Made by a program: the position numbers and the translations under genes
Shown: positions 18,901 to 27,976 of the stretch, one piece after another
Position numbering within the stretch: the stretch's first letter is position 1
How the letters are laid out: each line of letters starts with the position of its first letter
The notes under the pieces: generated by a model
What the model was told of the DNA's origin: nothing
The model's database searches: none
Seen by the model: the letters and a program-made list of their open reading frames with translations, nothing else
Source of the DNA: Arthrobacter cavernae
GTDB taxonomy: Bacteria; Actinomycetota; Actinomycetes; Actinomycetales; Micrococcaceae
DNA: 64,000 nucleotides
Assembly (NCBI RefSeq): GCF_017368795.1
Contig: NZ_JAFNLL010000021.1
Coordinates: forward strand, 36,340 to 100,339
Direction of reading: 5' to 3'

Positions 18901-18958
18901 GCCCGACGGCGGCGCCCGGATTCCGTGACAGCGGAACCATGGGTGCCGCCGTCGGGCG
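18901..18958 (+). terminator. Long hairpin after ansP
   Basis: GCCCGACGGCGGC at 18901-18913 pairs with GCCGCCGTCGGGC at 18944-18956, and inner bases (TTCCG/CGGAA) extend the stem. It separates the asparagine operon from the fucose regulator. Confidence 0.7.
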
Positions 18959-18966
18959 TTAAACGC

Positions 18967-18978
18967 AAACATCCGATG
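18967..18978. promoter_or_regulatory. Candidate operator for the fucose GntR regulator (site 1)
   Basis: AAACATCCGATG, matching the sites at 24587-24599 and, inverted, 24655-24664. The fullest copy is the near-palindrome ACATCCGATGT. This site is 22-33 bases before the regulator start and just upstream of a TAAGAT -10 box at 18988-18993, so binding would shut its own promoter. The -10 lies six bases before the ATG, implying a leaderless mRNA. Confidence 0.55.
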
Positions 18979-18999
18979 ATTGATGGCTAAGATTGCTTC

Positions 19000-19671
19000 A
19001 TGGCTGTGACGGATGAAGCGATCGGCAAGATCAAGGACATGTTGATCTGCGGCGAACTCAAGGCGGGCGACCGGCTCCCCCCGGAGAAGGAACTGAGCGA
19101 ACGGCTCGGGCTGTCCCGCAGTTCCCTGCGCGAGGCCGTCAAGGCGCTCGAACTCATCCGGGTGCTGGACGTCCGCCGCGGCGACGGCACCTATGTGACC
19201 AGCCTGGACGCGCGGCTCCTCAACGAGGCCGTGGCCTTCGTGGTGGACCTGCACCAGGACCGCTCCATCCTGGAACTCTTTGAGGTCCGACGAATCCTGG
19301 AACCGGCCACGGCGCACATCGCCGCAGGCAAGATGACGCCCGAGGACATCCAGGCCCTGCGCGCCACGATGCTGGGCATCGACGAGAACACCGACGTCGA
19401 GGAACTCGTGGCCCACGACCTCCAGTTCCACAACATCATCACCAACGCCGCCGGCAACGACTACCTCGGCGGCCTCCTCGAAGCCCTCTCCAGCAGCACC
19501 GTCCGGGCCCGCATCTGGCGCGGCCTGACCCAGGAGAAGGCCGTGGCCCATACCCTCGCGGAGCACAAGGCCATTGCCGACGCCCTGGAACGCGGCGACG
19601 CCGAGCTGGTCCGGGCCCTCGTCACGGTCCACATCAGCGGCGTCGAGGCCTGGCTGCGGCAGGCGCTGTAG
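19000..19671 (+). CDS. FadR-type GntR transcriptional regulator, fucose locus
   Basis: A 223-residue regulator: winged helix-turn-helix at residues about 5-68 (RLPPEKELSERLGLSRSSLREAVKALE) followed by an FCD effector domain. It is convergent with the fuconolactonase-type gene and is the only regulator in the fucose block. The motif ACATCCGAT occurs before this gene and twice in the divergent fucD/hydrolase promoter, so this protein probably represses the pathway until fucose or a fuconate intermediate binds. Start ATG 19000 right after a -10-like TAAGAT. Confidence 0.82.
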   Translation: MAVTDEAIGKIKDMLICGELKAGDRLPPEKELSERLGLSRSSLREAVKALELIRVLDVRRGDGTYVTSLDARLLNEAVAFVVDLHQDRSILELFEVRRILEPATAHIAAGKMTPEDIQALRATMLGIDENTDVEELVAHDLQFHNIITNAAGNDYLGGLLEALSSSTVRARIWRGLTQEKAVAHTLAEHKAIADALERGDAELVRALVTVHISGVEAWLRQAL

Positions 19672-19792
19672 GCCGCGTGCCGCCCAGGCCGCCCCGGAAA
19701 CTGCACCTGCTGAGGACCGGCGCACCAACTGCACCGGGTGCCGAGTTCATTACTGGGCGCGGAAATGCCCGGCTGCCGGTATTCTCCACGGG

Positions 19793-20647
19793 TCAGAGCC
19801 CGTAGCTCCGTCGTGCCGTGCCTTCGAGGACGGCCTGCCGTCCGGCAGGGTCCAGTTCGCCGGCCAGTTCCAGCAGCACTGCGAGGGTGCGGCCGTAGGG
19901 GGCGCCCAGGGTGCTGACCGGCCAGTCGCCGCCGATCATGAGCCGCTCCGGGCCGAAGGCCTCCAGCGCCTCGTCCCACAGCGGCCGCAGGGCCTCCGCC
20001 GTGTACGGGACGCCTGGCAGGTGCAGCCCGGACAGCTTGGCCACCGTGTTGGGCAGCCCGGCCAGGGCCCGGAAATCGCGGCGCCAGGCGGCCATGGAAT
20101 CCGAATCCGCCAGTGCAAGGTCCGCCAGCGGCGGCTTGCCGAGGTGGTCCAGCACCACTGTCAGCTCCGGCAGCTCCCGGGCCAGCTGGACGGTCCGGCC
20201 AAGGTGCCTCGGAAAGGCGTCCGGAACGTCGAAGGCCAGGCCATGCCCTGCCAGCAGGCCGAGGGATTCCCGGACCTCCGGCAGTTCCAGGAAGTCGTCC
20301 CGGGGATCGTCGTGGACCAGGTGCCGGACGCCGCGGAATTTGGGGTTCCGCACCAGACGCTGCAGCTCTTCCGCCGCCTCCGCGGGCTTGTCGAGCGGGA
20401 TCCAGCCCACGACGCCGAGGATCCAGCGGTTCCGGTTCGCGGCGGCGAGCATGGCGTCCGTGTCCGCCGTGGTGTCGTCCGCCTGGACGAGCACCGCACC
20501 GCCGACGCCGGCCGCTAGCAGGGTCTCCCGGGCCTCGGCCTCGCCGTAGCTGCGGAACAGCCCGCCGTGTTGCGGGCCCAGCCAGGCGTACGCGCCCGCG
20601 GCCGATCCGCCGTCGAGGTCCCAGAGGTGGAGGTGCGCGTCAAGCAC
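19793..20647 (-). CDS. Amidohydrolase, L-fuconolactonase-type
   Basis: A 284-residue metal-dependent hydrolase of the COG3618 amidohydrolase group. It starts at once with the first-strand metal motif DAHLHLWDL (residues 3-11), then GVRHLVHDDP, VLDHLGKP near residue 185 and GGDWPV near residue 240, the expected metal and acid positions. Members open L-fucono- or L-rhamnono-lactones. The GTG start at 20647 overlaps the preceding aldo/keto reductase by 8 bp, which fits the lactone product of that enzyme being handed on. Last gene of the fucD-GH29-mutarotase-AKR-lactonase operon. Confidence 0.8.
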   Translation of the reverse strand: MLDAHLHLWDLDGGSAAGAYAWLGPQHGGLFRSYGEAEARETLLAAGVGGAVLVQADDTTADTDAMLAAANRNRWILGVVGWIPLDKPAEAAEELQRLVRNPKFRGVRHLVHDDPRDDFLELPEVRESLGLLAGHGLAFDVPDAFPRHLGRTVQLARELPELTVVLDHLGKPPLADLALADSDSMAAWRRDFRALAGLPNTVAKLSGLHLPGVPYTAEALRPLWDEALEAFGPERLMIGGDWPVSTLGAPYGRTLAVLLELAGELDPAGRQAVLEGTARRSYGL

Positions 20648-21611
20648 GCCGCACCGCCGCCAGGGCCGCCCAGAGTTCCTCGGGGACGTCCTCGGCCATC
20701 CGGGCCGCATTCCCGGCCGCCTGCTCCGGGCGGCTGGCCCCCACTGTCACGTTGACGACGGCGGGATGGCGCAGGCTGAACTGGAGGGCCGCCGTCGGGA
20801 GCTCCACACCGAAGTCCCGGCACACGCCGGCCAGCGCCCGCGCCCGCTCCACCAGGGCCCGGGGCGCGCGCCCGTAGTTGTAGTGCGCGTCCTCGGGGAC
20901 CTCGGGCCGGGCCAGCAGCCCGGAGTTGAAGACGCCTACGTTCACGACGCCGGTGCCGCGGGCGGTGCAGCGGTCCAGCAGCGGGACGCCGGGCTGCTCC
21001 AGGAGGGTGTAGCGGCCGGCAAGCATCACGAGATCCAGCTCGGCGGACTCGACGCACTCGAGCGCAGCCTCCGCCGAGTTGGTCCCGACGCCGATGGCCC
21101 GGACCAGGCCTTCCGCACGCAATTTCTCGAGCACGGGCAGGGCATGGCTGATGCCGGCCTCGAGGTCATGGACGTCGGGGTCGTGCAGGTACGCGATGTC
21201 CACGTGGTCCAGGCCCAGCCGGCCGAGCGAGTCCTCGAGGCTGCGGCGGATGCCGGCCTCGGAGAAGTCCCACACGCGCAGGCTGTCTGCGGGAACGTCG
21301 AAGCCTTCGTCGTCGAGCCGGCCCTGAGCATCTTGCGGCTCCAGCAGCCGGCCCACCTTGGTGGAGATGGTGAAGCTGTCCCGGGGCTTGTCCCGGAGCA
21401 CGGCGCCGAGGCGCCGCTCGGACAGGCCCAGGCCGTAGTGCGGCGCGGTGTCGAAGTAGCGCACGCCGGCGTCCCAGGCCGCGTTGATGGTGTCCTCGGC
21501 CTGCGAATCGGGCATGGCACGGTACAGGTTCCCGATGCCGGCGGCGCCGAAACCGAGCCTGCCCAGCCGGGCCGCCTCAGGCTGCCCGCCCAGCTCGGAG
21601 GCCGCGCTCAT
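20640..21611 (-). CDS. Aldo/keto reductase, L-fucose dehydrogenase-type
   Basis: A 323-residue AKR-family oxidoreductase. The active-site block YFDTAPHYGLGLSERRLG (residues about 52-70) and TKVGRLL with the later YLHDPD supply the Asp-Tyr-Lys-His tetrad. This subgroup includes D-threo-aldose (L-fucose) dehydrogenases, which oxidise L-fucose to its lactone with NAD(P). The gene overlaps the mutarotase (ATGA) and the lactonase-type gene, matching steps two and three of the oxidative fucose route. Confidence 0.8.
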   Translation of the reverse strand: MSAASELGGQPEAARLGRLGFGAAGIGNLYRAMPDSQAEDTINAAWDAGVRYFDTAPHYGLGLSERRLGAVLRDKPRDSFTISTKVGRLLEPQDAQGRLDDEGFDVPADSLRVWDFSEAGIRRSLEDSLGRLGLDHVDIAYLHDPDVHDLEAGISHALPVLEKLRAEGLVRAIGVGTNSAEAALECVESAELDLVMLAGRYTLLEQPGVPLLDRCTARGTGVVNVGVFNSGLLARPEVPEDAHYNYGRAPRALVERARALAGVCRDFGVELPTAALQFSLRHPAVVNVTVGASRPEQAAGNAARMAEDVPEELWAALAAVRRA

Positions 21612-21922
21612 GCGAGCTCCCAGACGAGCGGGATGCCGGAATCGTTGCCGGAGTAATCGTCCTGGACCTCCAGCAGCTCCGCCATGCGGGCCTGCCAGGG
21701 CACATTGGCCGGGTGGCCTGCGAGCGCCCGGCGCATGGCCTGGTAGTCCTCAACGTCCACCAGGTGGAAGAGGTCCTGGCCGCTGCGCCAGATGCGCCAG
21801 TTGCCCACGCCGGCTTCCTTCAGTGCCGCGGCCAGTTCGGCGGGGATCACCGCGTGGACGGAGTCGTATTCCTGTTCCGCCCCGGGCTTGAGCCGGGTGT
21901 GCAGGGCGACGGTCTCAGGCAC
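21608..21922 (-). CDS. L-rhamnose/L-fucose mutarotase (RhaM family)
   Basis: A 104-residue dimeric alpha-beta barrel-type protein. It starts with [21 protein letters not shown]; the His in the first strand and the NWRIWRSGQDLFHLVD segment match the RhaM/RhaU family, which interconverts sugar anomers. Given its place between fucosidase and fucose dehydrogenase, fucose is the likely substrate. GTG 21922 overlaps the fucosidase 3' end by 8 bp; the open frame continues upstream only inside the fucosidase gene. Confidence 0.8.
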   Translation of the reverse strand: MPETVALHTRLKPGAEQEYDSVHAVIPAELAAALKEAGVGNWRIWRSGQDLFHLVDVEDYQAMRRALAGHPANVPWQARMAELLEVQDDYSGNDSGIPLVWELA

Positions 21923-23207
21923 CGGAGACGCCTTCCTTGAGGAACAGCTCCAGCACGGGCACGGCCACATCGGGCCGCTGGACCGGAAGCTTGATGGTCA
22001 GGGTCCCGGCGGGCTGGGCGCCGGGGGTGGTGTTGTAGGCCTGCTGGTTGGGGTCGCTCTCCTTGAGGAACACCTCCGAGGCGTCGTTGAGCAGCTGGGC
22101 GTAGTCCACCTTCCCGGCCAGCCCAGGAAGGTGCACGAACTCGAACGGCCAGGCGAACAGGTGCACGTAGAGCCTGTCGCCACGCTGCGTGTAGCGGGCA
22201 TCCGCCGGCGGAGTGAAGCCGGAGGGACCTGCGCCGTGGATGGAGCGGCCGTGCAGGTGCATCCAGTCCCCAATTCCCTGCAGCGAGGCCGCGGCGCGGG
22301 GGTCGAGGTTGCCGCGGGCGGTGGGGCCGACATTGAGCAGCAGGTTGCCGCCCTTGGAGACCCCGTCCACGAGCATCCGGATGAGCAGGTCCACGGACTT
22401 GTAGTCCAGGTTGTCGCGGTCGTAGCCCCAGCTGCCGTTGAGGGTCTGGCAGGCCTCCCAGGTGACCGGAACGCCGTCGGACATCATGGGACCGGCCGGC
22501 TGGTACTGCTCGGGGGTGACGAAGTCGCCCGGAATGTCGAGGCGGTCGTTGACCACGATGCCCGGCTGCAGCTCGCGGACCATGGCCAGCAGGGACTCGG
22601 AGTCCCAGTCCTTGCGCCCCTTGCCGCCCCAGAACTCATCGGGGTTGGCATCCGAGTAGGAGAAGTCGAAGAACAGGTAGTCGATGGTGCCGTAGTTGCT
22701 GAGCAGTTCGCGCACCTGGCCGTGCAGGTAGTCGCGGTAGCGGCCCATGTCGCGGCCCTGGTTCAGGGCGTCGACGTCCCCGGCATTGCGCAGGGGGTGC
22801 ACGCTGTCCACCGTGAAATCGGGATGGTGCCAGTCGATCAGCGAGTAGTAGAAGCCCACCTTGAGGCCTTCGGCGCGCAGGGCCGCCACGTAGGGGGCGA
22901 TGAGGTCGCGGCCCGCCGGCGTGTTGCTGGCCTTGTAGTCGGTGAGGGCCGAGTCCCAGAGGCAGAAGCCCTCGTGGTGCTTGGTGGTGAACACCACGTA
23001 CTTCATTCCGGCGTCCCGGGCGGCACGGGCCCACTCGCGGGGATCGTAGAGGTCCGGGTCAAAGCGGCGGAAGTACTTGGCGTACTCCTCCACGGGGGTC
23101 TGCTCGCGGTTCATCACCCATTCGTGGCGGGCCGGCAGGGCGTAGAGGCCCCAGTGCACAAACATGCCAAACCGCGCCTCTTCGAACCATGGTGCGTGCT
23201 GGATCAA
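21915..23207 (-). CDS. Alpha-L-fucosidase, GH29
   Basis: A 430-residue glycoside hydrolase family 29 enzyme: [20 protein letters not shown] at residues 7-26, [32 protein letters not shown], and the nucleophile strand [10 protein letters not shown]. There is no signal peptide, so it acts inside the cell on imported fucosides. ATG 23207 overlaps the fucD stop by 4 bp. It supplies free L-fucose to the enzymes encoded downstream. Confidence 0.93.
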   Translation of the reverse strand: MIQHAPWFEEARFGMFVHWGLYALPARHEWVMNREQTPVEEYAKYFRRFDPDLYDPREWARAARDAGMKYVVFTTKHHEGFCLWDSALTDYKASNTPAGRDLIAPYVAALRAEGLKVGFYYSLIDWHHPDFTVDSVHPLRNAGDVDALNQGRDMGRYRDYLHGQVRELLSNYGTIDYLFFDFSYSDANPDEFWGGKGRKDWDSESLLAMVRELQPGIVVNDRLDIPGDFVTPEQYQPAGPMMSDGVPVTWEACQTLNGSWGYDRDNLDYKSVDLLIRMLVDGVSKGGNLLLNVGPTARGNLDPRAAASLQGIGDWMHLHGRSIHGAGPSGFTPPADARYTQRGDRLYVHLFAWPFEFVHLPGLAGKVDYAQLLNDASEVFLKESDPNQQAYNTTPGAQPAGTLTIKLPVQRPDVAVPVLELFLKEGVSGA

Positions 23208-24538
23208 CGGGATTCCTTCCGGGTCGTCTCAAGTACAGCGCCCGCGGCCCAGACGGGGCCCTCGGGATAGCTGTAGTCGGCCAGTGTCTCACGGAGCATT
23301 TCAGTCCCAGCGCCAGGGGCCGACGGCGGCCAGTAGCTGCCGCCGTGGACGTCCACCGGCGTCACGAAGTGCTCGTGGAGGTGGTCCACGAACTCGATCA
23401 TCCGGTCCTCTTTGGTGCCGGACACTGCCACGAAATCGAACATGGAGAGGTGCTGCACGGCTTCGCAGAGGCCCACGCCGCCGGCATGCGGGCAGACGCG
23501 GACGCCGAACTTCGCCGCGAGGAGCAGGATGGCGATGTTCTCGTTGACGCCGGCCACCCGGGCGGCATCGATCTGCAGCACCTGCAGGGCACCGGCCTGG
23601 AGCATCTGCTTGAACATCACCCGGTTCTGCACGTGCTCACCGGTGGCCACGGGGATCGGGGCAACCCCGCGGGCGATGGCCGCGTGGCCCAGCACGTCGT
23701 CCGGGCTGGTGGGTTCCTCAATCCAGGCGATGCCGTACGGCGCCAGGTGGGCCATCCAGTCGATCGCGTCCTGGACGTCCCAGCGCTGGTTGGCGTCGAC
23801 GGCGATCCTCACGTCCGGGCCCACGGCATCGCGCGCGGTGCGGACGCGGCGGATGTCGTCCTCCAGCGACGCCCCGACCTTGAGCTTGATCTGTGTGAAT
23901 CCCTCGGCCACGGCTTCCTTGGCCAGTCGCGCGAGCTTGTCGTCGCTGTATCCCAGCCAGCCCGGCGTCGTGGTGTATCCCGGGTAGCCTTCGGCCAGCA
24001 GCGCTGCCTTGCGCGCCTCCCGTCCGGGTTCCGCGGCGCGGAGCATGGCCAGTGCTTCCTCCGGGGTCAGGGCGTCGCTGAGGTAGCGGAAGTCCACCAG
24101 GGCCACAAGGTCCTCCGGGCTCATGCCGGAAAGCAGTTCCCACAGCGGCAGGCCGGCCCGCTTGGCCTTGAGGTCCCACAGGGCGTTGACGACGGCGCCG
24201 ATCGCCATGTGGATGACGCCCTTTTCCGGGCCGAGCCAGCGGAGCTGGGAATCGTGGGCCAGAAGCTTCCAGGTGGCGCCCATGTCGGCGAGCAATTCCT
24301 CGACGTTGCGGCCCAGGACGTGGTGGCGGAGGGCCTCGATCGCCGCGGTTTCCACCTCGTTGCCGCGGCCGATGGTGAAGACGAAGCCGTGGCCCCCGTG
24401 GCCGTCGCCGGCGTCCGTGCGGATGATCAGGTAGGCGGCCGAGTAGTCGGGATCCGGATTCATGGCGTCCGAGCCGTCCAGGTCCTGCGAGGTGGGGAAC
24501 CGGATGTCGAAGGTGTCCACGGCGGTGATGACGCTCAT
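23204..24538 (-). CDS. L-fuconate dehydratase (enolase superfamily)
   Basis: Dehydrates L-fuconate to 2-keto-3-deoxy-L-fuconate. The 444-residue protein has the capping domain (to about 130) and a barrel with KLKVGAS (catalytic Lys-x-Lys near 220), DANQRWD and EEPTSPDD metal ligands, GEHVQNR and HAGGVGLCE near 350. These match the fuconate dehydratase subgroup. ATG 24538 has AGGAG four bases upstream and is preferred over the in-frame ATG 24592, which lies in the promoter. First gene of the minus-strand fucose operon. Confidence 0.9.
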   Translation of the reverse strand: MSVITAVDTFDIRFPTSQDLDGSDAMNPDPDYSAAYLIIRTDAGDGHGGHGFVFTIGRGNEVETAAIEALRHHVLGRNVEELLADMGATWKLLAHDSQLRWLGPEKGVIHMAIGAVVNALWDLKAKRAGLPLWELLSGMSPEDLVALVDFRYLSDALTPEEALAMLRAAEPGREARKAALLAEGYPGYTTTPGWLGYSDDKLARLAKEAVAEGFTQIKLKVGASLEDDIRRVRTARDAVGPDVRIAVDANQRWDVQDAIDWMAHLAPYGIAWIEEPTSPDDVLGHAAIARGVAPIPVATGEHVQNRVMFKQMLQAGALQVLQIDAARVAGVNENIAILLLAAKFGVRVCPHAGGVGLCEAVQHLSMFDFVAVSGTKEDRMIEFVDHLHEHFVTPVDVHGGSYWPPSAPGAGTEMLRETLADYSYPEGPVWAAGAVLETTRKESR

Positions 24539-24586
24539 TGTGCTCCTAGCTTGGCAGCTATTGGTCGTTAAATCTGCACTGAGCCT

Positions 24587-24664
24587 AAACATCCGATGTC
24601 TGTATTGTCAATGGGTCACATTTCCGTATTATGGAGGACAACATCACACTAGAGCTCGGATGTT
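24587..24664. promoter_or_regulatory. Divergent fucose promoter with two operator-like sites
   Basis: Site 2, AAACATCCGATGT, spans 24587-24599; its core ACATC-C-GATGT is a palindrome except for the centre. Site 3, CTCGGATGTT, spans 24655-24664 in inverted orientation, and AACATC at 24640-24645 may be its half-partner. The pair flanks the AT-richer core between fucD (minus) and the FAH hydrolase gene (plus), so one repressor could control both directions. Confidence 0.5.
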
Positions 24665-24686
24665 AGTCCCAGAGCAGGAGGAAGCC

Positions 24687-25598
24687 ATGAACTTGAAATT
24701 CGCCAGGCTGGGCACGGCCGGAAACGAGCAGCCGGTTGTTGTCGCCCAGGACACGAACGGCACTGAAAAGTACTTCAGCCTTGCGGCGCTGACCGGGGAC
24801 ATCGATGGCGGTTTCCTCGCCGCGGACGGCATCTCCCGCACCCGCGAGGCCCTTGCATCCGGCAATCTGCCCGAGATTTCGGCCGAGGGGCTCCGAATCG
24901 GCTCGCCCATTGCCCGCCCCGGCTCGGTGGTCTGCATCGGCCTGAACTACACCGCCCACGCCGCCGAATCCGGCGCGGAGCCGCCCACCGTGCCTGTCGT
25001 CTTCCTCAAGCCGGCCAACACGGTCAGCGGGCCGTTCGACGCCGCCCCCATTCCGCCGTCGTCGGAAAAGTACGACTGGGAGGTGGAACTGGGCATCGTG
25101 ATCGGCCGGGAAGCGTCATACCTTTCCAGCACGGACGAGGCCGCCGAATGCATCGCCGGCTACGTGGCCGCCAACGATCTCTCCGAGCGCGAGTACCAGA
25201 TTCCGGGCGCCGCCGGCCAGTGGACCAAGGGCAAGTCCCTGCCGTCCTCCACGCCGCTGGGCCCCTGGCTTGTCCCGGCCGGGCAGCTCGACGCCGGCAA
25301 CCTCGGACTGCGCACCTGGGTCAACGGCGAGATCCGGCAGTCCTCCAACACCTCGGACATGATCTTCGACCCCGCCACCGTGGTCCACCACCTCAGCCAG
25401 TACATGGTCCTGGAACCGGGCGATGTGATCCTCACCGGCACCCCCGAGGGCGTGGCGCTCTCCGGCCGCTTCCAGTACATCCAGCCCGGCGACGTCGTGG
25501 AGCTCGAAGTCGACGGACTCGGCCGCCAGCGCCGGGAGTTCTACCGGGCGCAGACGCGGGCGGAATCGCTGTCCTCGGCCGCCGGGCAGGGGGCGTGA
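24687..25598 (+). CDS. Fumarylacetoacetate hydrolase family, diketo-deoxyfuconate hydrolase-type
   Basis: A 303-residue FAH-family enzyme: IGLNYTAHAAESG at about 89-101, the metal motif DWEVELGIVIG near 130, then KGKSLPSSTPLGPW and GDVILTGTPEGVA. In the oxidative fucose route this family cleaves 2,4-diketo-3-deoxy-L-fuconate to pyruvate and L-lactate. ATG 24687 follows AGGAGGAAGCC; upstream in-frame starts would run through the promoter. The stop overlaps the next gene (GTGA). Confidence 0.88.
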   Translation: MNLKFARLGTAGNEQPVVVAQDTNGTEKYFSLAALTGDIDGGFLAADGISRTREALASGNLPEISAEGLRIGSPIARPGSVVCIGLNYTAHAAESGAEPPTVPVVFLKPANTVSGPFDAAPIPPSSEKYDWEVELGIVIGREASYLSSTDEAAECIAGYVAANDLSEREYQIPGAAGQWTKGKSLPSSTPLGPWLVPAGQLDAGNLGLRTWVNGEIRQSSNTSDMIFDPATVVHHLSQYMVLEPGDVILTGTPEGVALSGRFQYIQPGDVVELEVDGLGRQRREFYRAQTRAESLSSAAGQGA

Positions 25599-26344
25599 GC
25601 ACCGAATTCGAGGGCCTCGCAGCCCTGGTGACGGGCGGGGCATCCGGCATCGGCGCGGCCATCGCGGACCGCCTCGCCGCAGGTGGAGCGAAGGTGGCCG
25701 TGCTGGACCTGAACCCGGCCGGTTCGCCGCATTTCGGCGTCGAATGCAACGTGGCCGATGACGCCTCGGTGCGGGCCGCCGTCGACGCCGTCGCCGCGAA
25801 GTTCGGCCGCCTGGACGTGGTGGTCAACAACGCCGGGATCGGCGCCCAGGGCGACATCGCCGCAAATGACGACGCCGAGTGGCACCGCGTGCTGGACATC
25901 AACGTCGTCGGGATTGCCCGCGTCAGCCGTGCGGCACTGCCGTACCTGCGCGAATCTCCGGCCGCGGCGATCGTCAACACCTGCTCCATCGCCGCGACGG
26001 CGGGGCTGCAGCAGCGCGCGCTGTATTCGGCGTCGAAGGGTGCCGTACTGTCCCTGACCCTGGCGATGGCCGCCGACCACGTCCGCGAAGGCATCCGGGT
26101 GAACTGCGTGAACCCGGGCACCGTGGACACGCCTTGGGTGGGTCGCCTGCTCGATTCCGCCGCCGACCCCGCCGCGGAACGCGCCGCCCTCAACGCCCGG
26201 CAGCCGCACGGCCGCCTGGTGGATGCGGCCGAGGTGGCCGGCGCCGTGGCCTACCTCGCGAGCCCTCTGTCCGGTTCGACGTCGGGCACGTCCCTGGCGA
26301 TCGACGGCGGCATGCAGGGCCTGCGGCTGCGGCCGGTGGGCTAG
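25595..26344 (+). CDS. Short-chain dehydrogenase, 2-keto-3-deoxy-L-fuconate dehydrogenase-type
   Basis: A 249-residue SDR: TGGASGIG cofactor loop at 14-21, NNAGIG near 80, catalytic Ser before YSASKGA near 150 and the PGTVDTPW loop. In the fucose route it oxidises C4 of 2-keto-3-deoxy-L-fuconate, giving the diketo acid cleaved by the FAH protein encoded just upstream. GTG 25595 overlaps the FAH stop. GC content and codon use match the neighbours; the insertion sequence debris begins 100 bases later. Confidence 0.88.
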   Translation: MSTEFEGLAALVTGGASGIGAAIADRLAAGGAKVAVLDLNPAGSPHFGVECNVADDASVRAAVDAVAAKFGRLDVVVNNAGIGAQGDIAANDDAEWHRVLDINVVGIARVSRAALPYLRESPAAAIVNTCSIAATAGLQQRALYSASKGAVLSLTLAMAADHVREGIRVNCVNPGTVDTPWVGRLLDSAADPAAERAALNARQPHGRLVDAAEVAGAVAYLASPLSGSTSGTSLAIDGGMQGLRLRPVG

Positions 26345-26442
26345 GGGTTCCCCGCCCTCGCTTACCCGCGAACTCGCGGCTCCGGGGCCGTGCTGTTCCC
26401 CGTCTAGTCGGCGGACGACGACGGCGGAGGGTCGCCTTATGG

Positions 26443-26546
26443 GGCTCTTCGCGGTTCGTGGTGAATTGACCTGCTGAAGGGTGTTCACGCTGCGACTCTC
26501 GCGGCGCTGGTGAGCAGGATACGGGATCGGTAGTTGCGCTCGTTGC
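26443..26546 (-). mobile_element. ISL3-type insertion sequence end, solo fragment
   Basis: From the terminal repeat GGCTCTTCGCGG at 26443 to 26546 this is almost identical to 27370-27475. On the minus strand it encodes the last residues of an ISL3-family transposase (ERNYRSRILLTSAARVAA, stop at 26484). The rest of the element is missing: the match ends sharply at 26546. Confidence 0.75.
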
Positions 26547-26680
26547 TCACCGTCGACCAGGTGCTCGAGCGGCGCCGGGGGCCGACGCCGGCAGACCAGG
26601 TGCTCGACGCGCTGCGCGACGTCTACGACACCTGCCCCAAGTGCGGCACGTACACCGGCGGGCAGCCGCACGGGTGCTAG
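26543..26680 (+). pseudogene. 3' fragment of an unknown gene
   Basis: An open stretch of about 45 codons ending at TAG 26680, with sequence DQVLDALRDVYDTCPKCGTYTGGQPHGC. The CxxC motif and composition look coding, but the frame begins at the edge of the insertion sequence fragment and has no proper start. It is probably the tail of a gene cut by that element. Family not recognised. Confidence 0.35.
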
Positions 26681-26750
26681 GCCAGCGAGCGGAGGCCCGA
26701 TCTTGTGTCACCGTTCGCAGTGGACTTCTTCGCGTACCCGCTTAGATCGG

Positions 26751-27332
26751 TCAACGGCGCACCCGATAGCGCAGGTGAAGCACCCGGTTGCCCTGAATCA
26801 CCACGTCAGGATCCTCCAACAGGTGCTGCGCGTGGACCGACCCGAAGTAGCGCTTGCCGGACCCGAACACGACGGGTACGACGTCCATGCGCACCTCGTC
26901 GATCAGGCCCGCGGCAAGCACCTGGCCACCGACGTCGCCAGCGGCGACCTCGACCATGCGGTCACCGGCAAGCTCCTGCGCCTTGGCCACGGCTGCCTCG
27001 ACGCCGTCGACGAAGTGAAACGGCGCCTCGGGGTCCCAGCCCTCAGGCTCCGGCCGGTGCGTCACGACGACCACGTGGTCGACCCCGCCCGGAGGCTTCC
27101 CGTCCCAGCCGTCCGTCAAGTCGAAGACGTGGCGGCCGACTAGTGTCGCCCCGATCTGGTCCCAGTACGGCCGGGTGTAGTCGTAGGACGTCTGCGACAC
27201 CTTCAACTCGCCGCTCTCGTCCAACGGCACGTCACCGCTGGACAACCAGTCGAACAGGGGTCCGGGCTGGTCATTCTCGTCCGCGATGAAGCCGTCCACC
27301 GACACCGAGCTGTACATGACCACCTTGCCCAT
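26751..27332 (-). CDS. Dihydrofolate reductase / RibD C-terminal domain protein
   Basis: A 193-residue protein of the COG0262 type: VVMYSSVSVDGFIADENDQ at the N-terminus, LVGRHVFDLTDGW in the middle and a GGQVLAAGLIDEVRMDVVPVVFGSGKRYF segment in the C-terminal half. These small reductases are usually of unknown substrate and are not the housekeeping folate enzyme. ATG 27332 has AAGGAG upstream. The gene lies between two directly repeated ISL3 ends, so it may have moved with them. Confidence 0.82.
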   Translation of the reverse strand: MGKVVMYSSVSVDGFIADENDQPGPLFDWLSSGDVPLDESGELKVSQTSYDYTRPYWDQIGATLVGRHVFDLTDGWDGKPPGGVDHVVVVTHRPEPEGWDPEAPFHFVDGVEAAVAKAQELAGDRMVEVAAGDVGGQVLAAGLIDEVRMDVVPVVFGSGKRYFGSVHAQHLLEDPDVVIQGNRVLHLRYRVRR

Positions 27333-27369
27333 GGGGCTCTCCTTTGCCTTGGGGTGCCCCCAGATTAGC

Positions 27370-27908
27370 GGCTCTCCGCGGGTTCGTGGGCGAATTGACC
27401 TGCTGAAGGGAGTTCACGCTGCGACTCTCGCGGCGCTGGTGAGCAGGATACGGGATCGGTAGTTGCGCTCGTTGCGGAAGCCGCGGCCGGTGCGCTTGAT
27501 GTGCTTGATCTTCGTGTTCGCTGCCTCGGTGCGGGCGTTGGTTGCGCCGGTGACGATGAGCACCTCGATCTGTTCCCACCAGGTGCAGATCGTCTCGAAC
27601 AGGCGTCGTCTCGGGCATGTCGGCGGCCAGCACGGCCATGCCCAGACGCATCTTCGCGTCGTGCGCGTCGGCGATCGAGCCGGTCCTCAGCAGCATGCGG
27701 ACGTGCTCTTTGACGCCCCAGGCGGCGCCCAGCTCGTCGGTGGGCAAGTTGAAGATCAGGCTCGCCGCATCACGCCGCAGCCCATAGGCTCGTACATGGC
27801 TCGTGGTCCTCAGGATCGGTTGTCTCTAGCAACACCCATTCCAGCAGGGCCACGAGCCCCGTCACATCACTGCGACACCGCGCCCTTCACCACGAACCTT
27901 GAAGAGCC
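27370..27908 (-). mobile_element. Internally deleted ISL3-family element
   Basis: The right end starts GGCTCTCCGCGGGTTCGTGG at 27370; the left end, read on the minus strand, is GGCTCTTCAAGGTTCGTGG (27908 down to 27890). The two ends are imperfect inverted repeats of one another. The 539-base element is far shorter than a complete ISL3 element (about 1.3-1.5 kb), so most of the transposase gene is gone. It can at most be moved in trans. Confidence 0.7.
27414..27747 (-). pseudogene. ISL3-family transposase, C-terminal remnant
   Basis: The minus strand encodes PTDELGAAWGVKEHVRMLLR, then a frameshift near 27605 and the ISL3 tail containing VTGATNARTEAANTKIKH and RTGRGFRNERNYRSRILL, ending at stop 27414. 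The N-terminal zinc-finger and most of the DDE domain are absent. Non-functional. Confidence 0.7.
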
Positions 27909-27976
27909 CCTTAAGGTGGCCCTCCGCCGTCGTCGTCCAGACCCCCGTGCGGCGTTCCGGGTCCGATCAGCCCGGC

